Shown: positions 13,778-21,758 of the stretch, piece after piece
Layout: every line of letters starts with the position of its first letter
Position numbering within the stretch: the first letter of the stretch is position 1
Assembly: GCA_046541875.1 (NCBI GenBank)
Contig: JBKHCL010000048.1
Coordinates: 1-24,574 of the forward strand
DNA length: 24,574 bases
Source of the DNA: CAZFPT01 sp046541875
GTDB lineage: Bacteria > Planctomycetota > Phycisphaerae > SM23-33
Direction of reading: 5' to 3'
The notes under the pieces: model-generated
What the model was told of the DNA's origin: nothing
The model's database searches: none
Seen by the model: the letters and a program-made list of their open reading frames with translations, nothing else
Translations under genes and position numbers: made by a program

Positions 13778-14740
13778 TCAGCCCGTCGGGAGCGTAATTT
13801 CCAGCCAGCTTGCGTCGGATTCCGAGCTCAGCACAGCCGCCTCGACGCCGGCGGGGACCAGGACCGTCCCCCCTTGCCGAAGGGGCACCTTCGGCTCGAT
13901 CGACCCGGCGTGACGCAGCGTCATCGGCCCGTATCCTTCAAGGATCATCAGGGCGGTGCATGTCCCGGCCGGCAACGAGGCGACCTCGCCGGCGGCGATG
14001 GTTCGCTTGGCCACGTTGAAATGGTCGGTCTTCAGCAGCGTCTCTCCTTCCGCGCCCGGGGCGTCCTGCCCGGTCTGATCGAACCGGATGCACTGCATGG
14101 ATCGTTCGAGGTGAATCTCCCTGCCGCGACCCCAGTCGGTCACGCGGTAGGTCGTGTCGGAGGGCGTTTGCACCTCGGCTACCACCAGCCCCGGGCCCAG
14201 CGCGTGGACCGTACCGGCCGGCAGGTAGTGAAAGTCGCCGGCCTCCACGTCGATGCGACGCACGACGTCCTCGGCCCGATCTTCCTCGACGGCCTGGCGG
14301 AACTGTTCGGGCGTGACGCCTTCCTTCACACCCAGGTAGACGTAGCCCTGGCGGGAGTCGACGTAGTACCAGCATTCTGTTTTGAGAGCGGCGTCCCCGC
14401 CGATTTCCTCGACGGCCTGCTCGTCGGGATGTACCTGCAGACTGAGAATGCCGTTGGCGTCCAGGAGTTTCAGCAGCAGCGGAAATCGGCCATCGGGCAT
14501 GGGGCCGGCACCGCCCAGGAGGTCGGCTCCCCAGCGAGCGGTCAGCTCGGTGAGGGTGACGCCCGCGTCGGGCCCGTTGACGGCGATGCTCACGCCTTCG
14601 GTGAGGTCGGCCAGCTCCCAGCTCTCGCCGATTTTCTCCTGTGCGGGTAGACTGCGGTCGAAGAGGCGTTCGAGATTTCTCCCGCCCCAGATTTTTGGTT
14701 TGTAGATGGGTTGGAACTTCAGCGGGTACACGTCGCTCAT
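13778..14740 (-). CDS. manA: Mannose-6-phosphate isomerase, type I-like short form
   Basis: Interconverts mannose-6-phosphate and fructose-6-phosphate. The start is the ATG at 14740, with AAGGA about 5 nt upstream; an open frame extends further but runs through the promoter. The 320-residue size matches the Bacillus-type short enzymes. Zinc ligands are visible: Gln102 and His104 (LQVHPDE), Glu122 (KTECWYY) and His179 (PAGTVHALG). Arg199 in SDTTYRVTDWGR is the expected catalytic arginine. The N-terminal KFQPIYKPKIWGG is also family text. It heads the minus-strand operon with rluB and rhaB and is divergent from the tRNA-binding-domain gene. It could supply GDP-mannose precursors as well as catabolism. 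Confidence 0.92.
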   Translation of the reverse strand: MSDVYPLKFQPIYKPKIWGGRNLERLFDRSLPAQEKIGESWELADLTEGVSIAVNGPDAGVTLTELTARWGADLLGGAGPMPDGRFPLLLKLLDANGILSLQVHPDEQAVEEIGGDAALKTECWYYVDSRQGYVYLGVKEGVTPEQFRQAVEEDRAEDVVRRIDVEAGDFHYLPAGTVHALGPGLVVAEVQTPSDTTYRVTDWGRGREIHLERSMQCIRFDQTGQDAPGAEGETLLKTDHFNVAKRTIAAGEVASLPAGTCTALMILEGYGPMTLRHAGSIEPKVPLRQGGTVLVPAGVEAAVLSSESDASWLEITLPTG

Positions 14741-14796
14741 CGCGCGGTCCTTTCGATGCGTGCTCGATCGTCCGGGGTCGCCCGGCGATGCGCGGT

Positions 14797-14825
14797 ATTC
14801 TACCCTCCCGCCGCGGCGTTGACCA
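14797..14825 (-). promoter_or_regulatory. Probable promoter of manA-rluB-rhaB
   Basis: On the minus strand: TGGTCA (14825-14820), a 17-bp spacer and TAGAAT (14802-14797). The expected leader to the ATG at 14740 is about 50 nt. It lies back to back with the plus-strand promoter at 14837. Confidence 0.5.
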
Positions 14826-14836
14826 GTGTCCTCACC

Positions 14837-14865
14837 TTGCGGGCCGAGAGCGAAGGCGATACACT
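14837..14865 (+). promoter_or_regulatory. Probable promoter of the tRNA-binding protein gene
   Basis: TTGCGG (14837-14842), a 17-bp spacer and TACACT (14860-14865). Transcription would begin near 14872, 35 nt before the ATG. Confidence 0.45.
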
Positions 14866-14906
14866 TCGCTGCCTTGACCTTCGACGCACTCAACAGGAGC
14901 AATGCG

Positions 14907-15275
14907 ATGAGCGAATCCAGCGACGCCAAACCCATCATCACCTACGACGATTTCATCAAGCTCGACCTGCGTGTCGGCACGGTCACCGAAGCGGGCGACC
15001 ACCCCAACGCCGATCGCCTCATCGTGCTGCAGGTGGACCTCGGCAGCGAAACGCGGCAGATCGTCGCCGGGCTCAAGGCGTGGATCGAGCCGGACACCAT
15101 GGTCGGCAAGCAGGTGATCGTCGTGGCGAACCTCGCCCCGCGAAAGATGCGGGGGCTGGAGTCTCAGGGAATGCTGTTGGCCGCCAGCGACATGAGCGGC
15201 GAGGGCGACAAGCCCGCCAACGTGGTTCCGCTGAGCCCGTCGATCGACGTGCCGGCCGGCTCGCCCGTGAGTTGA
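14907..15275 (+). CDS. Stand-alone tRNA-binding-domain protein (MetG C-terminal / Trbp111 type)
   Basis: A 122-residue OB-fold protein matching the tRNA-binding domain found at the C-terminus of methionyl-tRNA synthetase and in CsaA and Trbp111. Signature text: FIKLDLRVGTVTEA (16-29), HPNADRLIVLQVDLG (32-46), QIVAGLKAWIEPD (51-63), LAPRKMRGLESQGMLLAAS (76-94). Alone, such domains dimerise and bind tRNA structure. It could act in trans with a shortened MetG (inference). AGGAG lies 7 nt before the ATG at 14907. It has its own promoter, divergent from manA, and ends 9 bp from the stop of the convergent lpxB. The acidic N-terminus is short, so no fused synthetase part is missing here. Confidence 0.9.
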   Translation: MSESSDAKPIITYDDFIKLDLRVGTVTEAGDHPNADRLIVLQVDLGSETRQIVAGLKAWIEPDTMVGKQVIVVANLAPRKMRGLESQGMLLAASDMSGEGDKPANVVPLSPSIDVPAGSPVS

Positions 15276-15284
15276 GTCGGCCGA

Positions 15285-16517
15285 CTATTCTTCCTGGCAG
15301 CCAGGTCGATGGGCGTTCGGTTCGAGCGTTCCGTCCGCCAGCTTCCGGATGAGTTTCGCGGCATTGTCCGACGCCGAGCCGGGGCGCTGCACGCGCAACG
15401 GCTGGACGATGCGCAGCATTTCGCGCCGCATCTCGAAGAGATAGCCCAGATCGTCCATCACCTCCAGCACGACACGCTGGAGCAGGCGGACGTCGCCGCG
15501 CCAGGGCATGAGCTCGGGAACCACCCGTCGCCCGGCGAGAATGTTCACCAGCGAGAGATGTCGCGTCCGCACCAGCCGGGGGAATTTTCCGAGCGTTCGG
15601 TGCAGCAGGTTCAACAACCAACCGGTGCGATAGAAGACCACCGCCGGCACGCCGAAATGGGCGGCCTGGAGCGTCACCGTTCCGCTGCAGGCGACGGCGA
15701 AATGCGACTGGGCGAGCATCTCGCGCGTTCGACCGACGGCGATGTCCAACTCGTCGGTCCCGCACACCTCGCGGATCAGTTCGGCGTCTTCCTCGGTGCG
15801 GGCGGTGAAGGTACACCGCGCCCCGGACCACTTCCGCTGGATGGCAGCGCCCACCGCCAGCAGCGCCCGCGCGTGGCCACGGATTTCACCGCGTCGTGAG
15901 CCCGGCGCCAGTGCCACCCGCCAGGTTCCCTCGTACCACGGTTCGGTGAGGTCCGGAAGGTTGCTGGGGCTGGGCGGGAGCGAGTCGAACAGCGGATTGC
16001 CCACAAAGGTGGCGTTCACGCCCCGCTCGCGGAGGAACGGCTCTTCAAACGGCAGGATGCACCCGACGTGATCGGTCAGTCGGGCGAGTTTCTTGACCCG
16101 CCAGGGCGCCCACGCCCAGACCTGCGGGGCGATGTAGTAGAACACCTTCGATCCGGCGTTGCGGGCGGCCTTGGCGATGTGCCAGTTCAGCGCCGGCGAA
16201 TCGACCGGCACGTGCACGTCGGGCCGGATCTCGGCGACGGCCTTCTTGATGCGACGCACCGCCCGAATCCAGAACGGCAGGCGAAGCAGCGGGCCTCCCA
16301 GCATCGCCGCCTGGCGGGTGAGGTCCATGATGGGCTCGCAGCCGGCCTCGGTCATCTTCGGACCGGCAACGCCGATGAACTTCGCCTCGGGCATGCGGTC
16401 GCGCAGCGCGCGGATCAGGTGGGCAGCGTGCTCGTCGCCGCTGGCCTCGGCGGCAGAGAGGAAAATTGTTCGCTTGGGCTCGGACATCCGGTTGAGGTGC
16501 AGATCATACCGCCCCAT
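15285..16517 (-). CDS. lpxB: Lipid-A-disaccharide synthase
   Basis: A GT19 glycosyltransferase that joins UDP-diacylglucosamine to lipid X in lipid A synthesis at the inner membrane. From the ATG at 16517 it has 410 residues. Features: SAAEASGDEHAA (21-32; family SAGEASGD), YYIAPQVWAW (127-136), FVGNPLFD (171-178), PGSRRGEI (205-212) and SGTVTLQAA in the donor-binding half. The usual PDFN near the catalytic Asp is altered to VDSPALN, with the Asp kept. A second ATG at 16487 (MSEPKR) is an equally possible start; neither has a strong Shine-Dalgarno. It lies 49 bp after acpS on the same strand. It implies that the organism makes a lipid A-like molecule. Confidence 0.9.
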   Translation of the reverse strand: MGRYDLHLNRMSEPKRTIFLSAAEASGDEHAAHLIRALRDRMPEAKFIGVAGPKMTEAGCEPIMDLTRQAAMLGGPLLRLPFWIRAVRRIKKAVAEIRPDVHVPVDSPALNWHIAKAARNAGSKVFYYIAPQVWAWAPWRVKKLARLTDHVGCILPFEEPFLRERGVNATFVGNPLFDSLPPSPSNLPDLTEPWYEGTWRVALAPGSRRGEIRGHARALLAVGAAIQRKWSGARCTFTARTEEDAELIREVCGTDELDIAVGRTREMLAQSHFAVACSGTVTLQAAHFGVPAVVFYRTGWLLNLLHRTLGKFPRLVRTRHLSLVNILAGRRVVPELMPWRGDVRLLQRVVLEVMDDLGYLFEMRREMLRIVQPLRVQRPGSASDNAAKLIRKLADGTLEPNAHRPGCQEE

Positions 16518-16566
16518 GGTCCGCTTGGGAAGCGCCCGCCCGATTACGCCAAGAGAGGCAAAGGAG

Positions 16567-16947
16567 TTACTTCTCGGCGATGGCCGAGGCGATCGCGTGC
16601 GTGGACACGTGGCTGATGGACACGAGGATCCGTTTGAGCCCCTGCTGGTCGGCGATTTCCCGACATCGCCCGCGGAGATGCACCGCCGGTTGCCCGCTGG
16701 CCTCGTTGATGGTCTCGACGTCGGTCCAGCCGATCCCCCGCTGCCAGCCGGTCCCGAGAACCTTCAGAACCGCCTCCTTCACGGCGAACCGCCCGGCGAG
16801 ATGCTCGATGCGGCGCTTCCGATCGGCGCAGTACTCCTGCTCCCGCGGGGTGAACACCCGGTCGAGAAACCGCTGGCCATGCCTGTCGATGGCGTCTTGG
16901 ATACGGCTGCACTCGACCATATCCACGCCATGGCCGGCGAGAGTCAT
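16567..16947 (-). CDS. acpS: Holo-[acyl-carrier-protein] synthase
   Basis: Transfers the 4'-phosphopantetheine arm from CoA to apo-ACP, needed for fatty acid synthesis. The start ATG at 16947 has GGAGG 5 nt upstream and gives 126 residues, a typical AcpS length; a TTG eight codons earlier is open but unnecessary. Motifs: GHGVDMVE (5-12) with Mg ligand Asp9, FTPREQEYC (32-40), RFAVKEAVLKVLGTG (53-67) with Glu58 and Lys62, and the C-terminal strand ISHVSTHAIASAI. It sits between a small unknown gene and lpxB on the minus strand, so lipid biosynthesis genes are grouped. Confidence 0.93.
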   Translation of the reverse strand: MTLAGHGVDMVECSRIQDAIDRHGQRFLDRVFTPREQEYCADRKRRIEHLAGRFAVKEAVLKVLGTGWQRGIGWTDVETINEASGQPAVHLRGRCREIADQQGLKRILVSISHVSTHAIASAIAEK

Positions 16948-17008
16948 CGACGCCTCCACCGGCAGAAGCAATGCCCTTTCAGGACGCGGAGTTGTTCATT
17001 GTAAGTAC

Positions 17009-17278
17009 TTATGGCATATCTCCTTCGATAATATCACGGAGCGATGGTTTCACGAAGCGATCGTCCAATCCGGGGTGGTCTCTGAGGGCTCCGACCAAGA
17101 CGGCCAACTGATCGGCAGTGCTTGCTGCGGGGTCCAGGAACAGCACGTCCTGGCCCCGAAGGCGTACGACGGCCCCGCCGGGATGGCTGCTTGCGTCGGC
17201 GGCAGGGCTGATGCGCACCGGAAGCCCGACCTGCTCGGCGAGCTCGGCCAGCTCGGTAATCGCACTGTACGGGTCCAT
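17009..17278 (-). CDS. Small conserved-looking protein of unknown function
   Basis: An 89-residue soluble protein, slightly acidic, with no signal peptide or membrane segment. A central strand-turn-strand GGAVVRLRGQDVLFLD (34-49) is followed by a helix starting STADQLAVLVGAL (53-65). GAGGTG about 8 nt before the ATG supports the start. It lies 61 bp upstream of acpS on the same strand and is divergent from the histidine kinase gene, so it probably heads the acpS-lpxB transcript. I have an impression of similar text in planctomycete proteins but cannot name a family. No function is proposed. Confidence 0.65.
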   Translation of the reverse strand: MDPYSAITELAELAEQVGLPVRISPAADASSHPGGAVVRLRGQDVLFLDPAASTADQLAVLVGALRDHPGLDDRFVKPSLRDIIEGDMP

Positions 17279-17417
17279 GTTCAGGCACCTCGATGGGGGG
17301 ATTTCCCATCACCGGATTCAAGTTTTGGATCATCTCGGCCGATGACAGTAGGGAAACGACCTGATATCACATCGCATACATACATGGAGTGGACTTCCCA
17401 TTCAAGAGGCTCGCGGG

Positions 17418-18203
17418 ATGGATGACCGACAGGATTACGTCACCAGGTCAGCCCAACTGAACCTGGAAGATCTGATCGCCGAAAACGAAGCCCTCCGGGA
17501 TCAGCTGCGCCAATCGCAGCGGCTGGCGACCGTGGGGACGATGATGGCCATGGTCGCCCATGAGTTCAACAATATCCTCACACCGATCATCAATTATGCC
17601 CAGTTGGCCCGCAAGAACCCCCGCCTGACGGACAAGGCGATCGCCCGCGCCGCCGACGGTGGTCAACGGGCCACGGCGATCTGCCGGGCGTTGCTGGGTG
17701 TCACCAGCGGCAACAGCGACGGCCCGGAGTTCGTGTGCGTCTCGCAACTGGTGCGGGACACCTTCGAGGCGATGGCCCGCGACCCCGAGAAGGACCGCAT
17801 CGAGCTGACCATCGATATTCCCGACTCTCTGGTGCTGCTTACCCGGCGCATCGAATTGCAGCAGATCGTCCTGAACCTCCTGATGAACGCACGGGCCGCC
17901 GTCCTGCCCAAACCGGGGCTGCGACGCGTGGACGTGCAGGCCACCGGCGACACGAAATGCATCGAACTGACGGTCTCGGACACCGGCGTGGGCATCCCGC
18001 CGGAGAATCTGGATCTTGTCTTCGAGCCGTTCTTCACCACCCGTCGCGACGAGGCCGGCCAACCGAAGGGTCACGGGTTGGGCCTGGCGATCTGCCGCGA
18101 GATCATCGAAGAAATGGAAGGCTCGATCGGCGTGGAAAGCACGCCCGATGAAGGTACGACGTTCTCGGTGACGCTGCCGGCCGCCCGCATCGACGCGGTC
18201 TGA
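17418..18203 (+). CDS. Soluble sensor histidine kinase (NtrB-like core)
   Basis: A 261-residue kinase with no membrane segment and almost no sensor region. A short coiled coil (about 14-36) leads directly into the dimerisation helix with phospho-acceptor His48 in MVAHEFNNILTPI. The ATPase domain shows the N box NLLMNARAA (153-161), the G1 box SDTGVGIP (187-194), the F box FEPFFTTR (202-209) and the G2 box GHGLGLAI (218-225). It therefore should autophosphorylate and pass phosphate to a response regulator, none of which is adjacent. Input may come from a partner protein through the N-terminal coil. The ATG at 17418 has GAGG about 10 nt upstream. It is divergent from the acpS operon and followed by a hairpin without a T-run. 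Confidence 0.9.
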   Translation: MDDRQDYVTRSAQLNLEDLIAENEALRDQLRQSQRLATVGTMMAMVAHEFNNILTPIINYAQLARKNPRLTDKAIARAADGGQRATAICRALLGVTSGNSDGPEFVCVSQLVRDTFEAMARDPEKDRIELTIDIPDSLVLLTRRIELQQIVLNLLMNARAAVLPKPGLRRVDVQATGDTKCIELTVSDTGVGIPPENLDLVFEPFFTTRRDEAGQPKGHGLGLAICREIIEEMEGSIGVESTPDEGTTFSVTLPAARIDAV

Positions 18204-18247
18204 CGTCCTCCCCTCCTGTCCCGCTGCCTGCCGACCTCCCCTCCCTG

Positions 18248-18267
18248 CCGGGCGCGCACGCGCCCGG
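18248..18267. repeat. Strong GC palindrome after the kinase gene
   Basis: CCGGGCGCG and CGCGCCCGG flank two bases, an exact 9-bp inverted repeat. No T-run follows, so intrinsic termination is doubtful. It lies 17 bp before the promoter at 18285. Confidence 0.55.
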
Positions 18268-18284
18268 AACCGTTCGAGCTTCTG

Positions 18285-18313
18285 TTGACTATCCGCACTG
18301 GAATCGCTAACGT
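18285..18313 (+). promoter_or_regulatory. Probable promoter of the SH3-domain protein gene
   Basis: TTGACT (18285-18290), a 17-bp spacer and TAACGT (18308-18313). The -35 is strong and the -10 weak. The leader to the ATG at 18377 would be about 57 nt. Confidence 0.5.
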
Positions 18314-18376
18314 GAATTCAGGGCGTTGTCCGAAACTAGGAACGGACAGGTCATTGCGCCGACAAAGGAGCAACCC

Positions 18377-19933
18377 ATGAGAACACGGACGGTACTCGCG
18401 CTTCTGGTTGTGGCGGGCATCTCAGCGATCGCCTCGGGACAGACGGACGACTCGGGCAAGACATGGACGGGCGTCGTCACCGGGGATGACGTGTACGTTC
18501 GTTCATCCCCCAAGGTGACCCCCGGAACCCGGTGCGTCCAACTCGACCAGGGCGCGAAGGTGACCGTCGTCCGAACCATCGGCGGCGGGCTCAGCCGAAA
18601 GTGGTATGAGATCCAACCGGTCGAGGACACGTTCAGCGCCGTCTCGAAGCAGTACGTCAAGCTTGCCAACAACGGCAAGTCCGGTACGATCACGGGTAAC
18701 AACGTGAACATCCGCGGCGGTGGGAAGCTCTCCCGACGTGGGCAGTTCAATTACGTCCACCGCGTGCGCCTCAACAAGGGGGACACGGTTACCGTCATCG
18801 GGCAGAGCGGCCAATACTATGCGATCGAGCCGCCCAAGGGCGCGACGTTCTTTGTCTCGGCCGACCACGTGGTTCCCAAGGCGGACTACACCGCGCCCGA
18901 GAAGACCGACGAGGCGAAGGACGACTCGGACGTTACAACCCCCGACGGCGACGACGACACCCCGACCGATGCCAACGGCACCGACGTGGTGAAGACCGAC
19001 GAGCCTGCCGATGCCAACGGCACCGACGTGGTGAAGACCGACGAGCCTGCCGACGAGGTCGCTGCCGTCGTGAAAGCCTGGAAGGACGCCGAGCAGGCCC
19101 TGCAGGCCGAGTACAAAAAGCCCTACGCCAAGCGCGACCTCAAAGCCGTTCTCGCCAAGTACAAGGCGATCGAGCTGTCCAAGGACAGTTATCTCAAGCC
19201 CTACGTCAAGGCGCGCGTGACGTTCCTGGAAACGCAGATGAAGCAGGCCGACGAGCTGGAGAAGATCGACCAGATGGTCAAGAAAAGCCTCGCCGAGCAG
19301 GAACGGCTGCGGATGCTTCGCTCGAAGCTTCAGGGCACGGTGCCCACGACCGATCCGGTCACCGAATACGCCGTGACGGGCATCCTCAAGGCCAGCCACC
19401 TCTTCAGCGGCGGCGCGACCGGCGGCAAACGATACATGGTGCTGGACCCCAAGGGCATTCGCATCAAGGCGTACGTCGAGGGCATCGCCGACCTGGTGGA
19501 CCTGAGCAAATACGAAGGCAAGTACGTGGGGATCTACGGGCCCAAGAAGTTCGACAAAAAGCTCAGCGGGCTTTACATCGTCAAAGCCGAGGCGGTCAAG
19601 GTGCTCGACGAGAAGGCCGACCTGCCCGACTCGCCCAGGTCGAAGGTGAAGGCCCCGCCGAAGAAGACAAAGACCCCCGCGACCAAGGAAGCCGACCAAG
19701 CTTCGCCGAAGGACCCCGACGAGGATTCCAAGTCCACGACCGATCGGCCTGACTTCAGCGGGCAGGAGACGGAAATGGACAAAGCCAAAGAAGCCGCCGA
19801 GGAAACGGACGTCGAAGATCCCGAAGCGATCGAGGACGAGGACGTCTCCATCAGCGACCTGCCCGAGACCGGCCTGCCCGTGGCGGACAGCTCGTCGGCC
19901 TCACCGGATCCCGAAGATGCAGGGCAGGAATAG
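18377..19933 (+). CDS. Secreted protein with two SH3-like domains and acidic tail
   Basis: A 518-residue exported protein. The start ATG at 18377 has AAAGGAG 6 nt upstream. A signal peptide (1-20, ending AIASGQ) is followed by two bacterial SH3-like domains: about 30-96 (DDVYVRSSPKV) and 103-167 (NNVNIRGGGKL). Then come an Asp/Thr-rich linker with an exact 14-residue duplication (198-225), a charged helical region likely to form a coiled coil (228-320), a compact beta-rich domain (about 328-412, YAVTGILKAS to EAVKVL), and a Lys/Pro then Asp/Glu-rich tail. SH3b domains often bind cell-wall or surface peptides; here the ligand is unknown. It has its own promoter and terminator, so it is monocistronic. 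Confidence 0.85.
   Translation: MRTRTVLALLVVAGISAIASGQTDDSGKTWTGVVTGDDVYVRSSPKVTPGTRCVQLDQGAKVTVVRTIGGGLSRKWYEIQPVEDTFSAVSKQYVKLANNGKSGTITGNNVNIRGGGKLSRRGQFNYVHRVRLNKGDTVTVIGQSGQYYAIEPPKGATFFVSADHVVPKADYTAPEKTDEAKDDSDVTTPDGDDDTPTDANGTDVVKTDEPADANGTDVVKTDEPADEVAAVVKAWKDAEQALQAEYKKPYAKRDLKAVLAKYKAIELSKDSYLKPYVKARVTFLETQMKQADELEKIDQMVKKSLAEQERLRMLRSKLQGTVPTTDPVTEYAVTGILKASHLFSGGATGGKRYMVLDPKGIRIKAYVEGIADLVDLSKYEGKYVGIYGPKKFDKKLSGLYIVKAEAVKVLDEKADLPDSPRSKVKAPPKKTKTPATKEADQASPKDPDEDSKSTTDRPDFSGQETEMDKAKEAAEETDVEDPEAIEDEDVSISDLPETGLPVADSSSASPDPEDAGQE
18968..19051 (+). repeat. Exact 42-bp tandem duplication inside the SH3 protein gene
   Basis: Positions 18968-19009 and 19010-19051 are identical over 42 bp, encoding DANGTDVVKTDEPA twice in frame. 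Lack of any silent difference suggests a recent slippage or unequal-exchange event. Confidence 0.95.
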
Positions 19934-19961
19934 ACCGATCGAGCCGGACACTACATGAGCC

Positions 19962-19995
19962 AAAAGGCCCACCGTGCAGTGCGATGGGCCTTTTT
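19962..19995. terminator. Bidirectional-looking intrinsic terminator
   Basis: AAAAGGCCCA (19962-19971) pairs exactly with TGGGCCTTTT (19985-19994), with a 13-nt loop and a T-run on both strands. It ends the SH3 protein transcript and can also serve the sulfatase gene, whose stop is 30 bp away on the minus strand. Confidence 0.88.
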
Positions 19996-20024
19996 CCTGC
20001 GCGCATGAATCGCCCGGAGAGCGG

Positions 20025-21530
20025 TCAGCTCCGGAAGTTCCGGTCGTCCGTGTCGTGCGGGACCACGTCGCAGGTTTCCTGGTACCAGGTGAGCAGGCGG
20101 TCCTTCAGCTCAGCCAGCACGCCGGCGAGCGATGGGTCGTCGATGCGGTTGGTCGTTTCGCGCGGGTCGGCGTTGAGGTCGTAGAGTTCGTCGGTCTCGT
20201 AGAACCGCCGGACGTACTTGTAGTCCTTCGTCCGACACATCGCCGCCTTGGTGTGATGCATTACCTCGTCCTGCGTCTGCAGCCGCAGGCGGGGATAGTA
20301 GAGCCCGTCGGGATTCTGGTTCGATTTGCTCTGCAGCTCCATACAGTGCGTCTCGCCGCGAAGTCGACCGCCCTCGCAGAAGACCGCGTCGCGGTGCTGG
20401 TCGGTCCGGCCGGCGACCACTTCCCGCAGCGACCGCCCGAAATGCGTGTAGTCCGGCTCGATGCCCGCCAGCTCCTGCGTGGTCGCGGTGAAGTCGATCA
20501 ACTCGATCATCGCTTCGCTCACCCGGGGCTGAACGTCCCAGTCCTTCGGCGGCTTGACGATCAGCGGCACGCGCGAGAGGCAGTCTTCGAACGTGTTCTG
20601 CGTTTTCTCCACGAGGCCGTAATCGCCGGTGAAATCACCGTGGTCGGAGAACAGGAAAATCGCCGTCTCGTCGTAGATGCCCGCCTCTTTCAGCGCGTCG
20701 CAGAGCAACCCGAACTGATGGTCCACCCGCGTGCACATTCCGTAGTAGGTGCGGCGCAGCTCGCGCCAGCGGTCTTCGCTCCAATCCTCGCAGCGCTGCC
20801 CTTCCCGGATGCCCTTGAGAATGGACGGCTTTTGCGACCAATCCTCCGGCGTGGGCGTGCGGGGCGGGATCTTTTCGGGGTCGATCATGCTGTAGTAGGG
20901 ATCCTCAACCGCATAAGGCGGATGCGGATACCCGATCGGGATGTAGATGCACATCGGCTGATCGGCCGGCGGGTTGTGGATGCGGTCGATCGCCCCGTGT
21001 ACGTTCGCCCAGTCCCCGTCGTAATAGGTGCCGCCGTCGGGTGGGTCTTCGATCTTCCCGGCGTAGAAGGAATACCAGTTGTCCCCCTCGGGGTCGCCGC
21101 GCCAATCCTTCTCCACGTGGTGGTTGTGGGCCCGACGGTAGAGGTCGGCCTTCTCGGGCGGAACGGCGTACTTCTCGTCGACGTGATCTTCCCAGCCGTC
21201 CTGGCCGGGCAGGAGATCGTTCTTGCCCCCCCACCACACGTAGTACCCCGCGTCTTTGAGTTGCCTCAGCAGAACCGGCTCGTGCTCGCGGAGCATGTGG
21301 TACATCGTCCGATGCCCGTGAACGTGCGGATACCATCCGGTCATGAAGCTGCAGCGCGACGGCGTGCAGACGGTGTTCTGGCAGAACGCCCGACGGAACG
21401 ACACGGCGTCGGTCGCCACGGCGCGGTCCAGGTTCGGCGTCACGGCCGCGGGGTTGCCCATGTGGCCGAGAACATCCCCCCGCCACTGGTCGGGGTTGAA
21501 AATCACGATATGGGGTTGCTTACCGGGCAC
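20025..21530 (-). CDS. Formylglycine-dependent sulfatase
   Basis: Hydrolyses a sulfate ester, probably on a sugar or glycan. The start is the GTG at 21530, with AAAGGA 6 nt upstream; the open frame continues further only as a shadow of the divergent gene. Length 501 residues. The CTPSR motif (55-59) gives the Cys55 that is converted to formylglycine. Metal-site residues include Asp14-Gln15 (NPDQWR) and SDHGD (295-299); histidines in HVHGHRTMYH (69-78) lie in the active-site region. The C-terminus has the usual KYVRRFYETDELYDLNADP. There is no signal peptide, so a cytoplasmic enzyme is suggested. It is divergent from a Gfo/Idh/MocA oxidoreductase. The substrate is unknown. Confidence 0.93.
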   Translation of the reverse strand: MPGKQPHIVIFNPDQWRGDVLGHMGNPAAVTPNLDRAVATDAVSFRRAFCQNTVCTPSRCSFMTGWYPHVHGHRTMYHMLREHEPVLLRQLKDAGYYVWWGGKNDLLPGQDGWEDHVDEKYAVPPEKADLYRRAHNHHVEKDWRGDPEGDNWYSFYAGKIEDPPDGGTYYDGDWANVHGAIDRIHNPPADQPMCIYIPIGYPHPPYAVEDPYYSMIDPEKIPPRTPTPEDWSQKPSILKGIREGQRCEDWSEDRWRELRRTYYGMCTRVDHQFGLLCDALKEAGIYDETAIFLFSDHGDFTGDYGLVEKTQNTFEDCLSRVPLIVKPPKDWDVQPRVSEAMIELIDFTATTQELAGIEPDYTHFGRSLREVVAGRTDQHRDAVFCEGGRLRGETHCMELQSKSNQNPDGLYYPRLRLQTQDEVMHHTKAAMCRTKDYKYVRRFYETDELYDLNADPRETTNRIDDPSLAGVLAELKDRLLTWYQETCDVVPHDTDDRNFRS

Positions 21531-21606
21531 GATGGGTCCTTTCCTCTTGGCCGGGCAGCGCCTCGGCCGTTTACGTGCATCAGGCCTGCCGGGCTGCGAG
21601 GTCGTC

Positions 21607-21635
21607 AGCATATCGCCTGGCCGGGTCGGCTGCAA
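21607..21635 (-). promoter_or_regulatory. Possible promoter of the sulfatase gene
   Basis: On the minus strand: TTGCAG (21635-21630), a 17-bp spacer and TATGCT (21612-21607). The leader to the GTG would be about 70 nt. Confidence 0.4.
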
Positions 21636-21687
21636 ATTCACCTTCGCGACGAAGGCCTCCTGGCGCTGAAGCCCGAGGGTTTTGCCA

Positions 21688-21716
21688 TTGCCCAAACCGT
21701 GTGCGGGCCGTACCCT
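21688..21716 (+). promoter_or_regulatory. Possible promoter of the oxidoreductase gene
   Basis: TTGCCC (21688-21693), a 17-bp spacer and TACCCT (21711-21716), about 43 bp before the ATG at 21759. Weak match; listed because position and spacing fit. Confidence 0.3.
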
Positions 21717-21758
21717 GTGCACGACGCGAAAGACGGGCCCAACCAGGAGAGTTACGCG

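Noticed and set aside
14741..14941. Upstream extension of manA by 67 codons
   Set aside because: It would cover the promoter region and part of the divergent gene; the ATG at 14740 has a proper Shine-Dalgarno and begins the conserved domain.
19974..21758. N-terminal extension of the oxidoreductase frame (would give 988 residues)
   Set aside because: The extension is antisense to the sulfatase. The Rossmann motif starts right after the ATG at 21759, which has a good Shine-Dalgarno, so no fusion exists.
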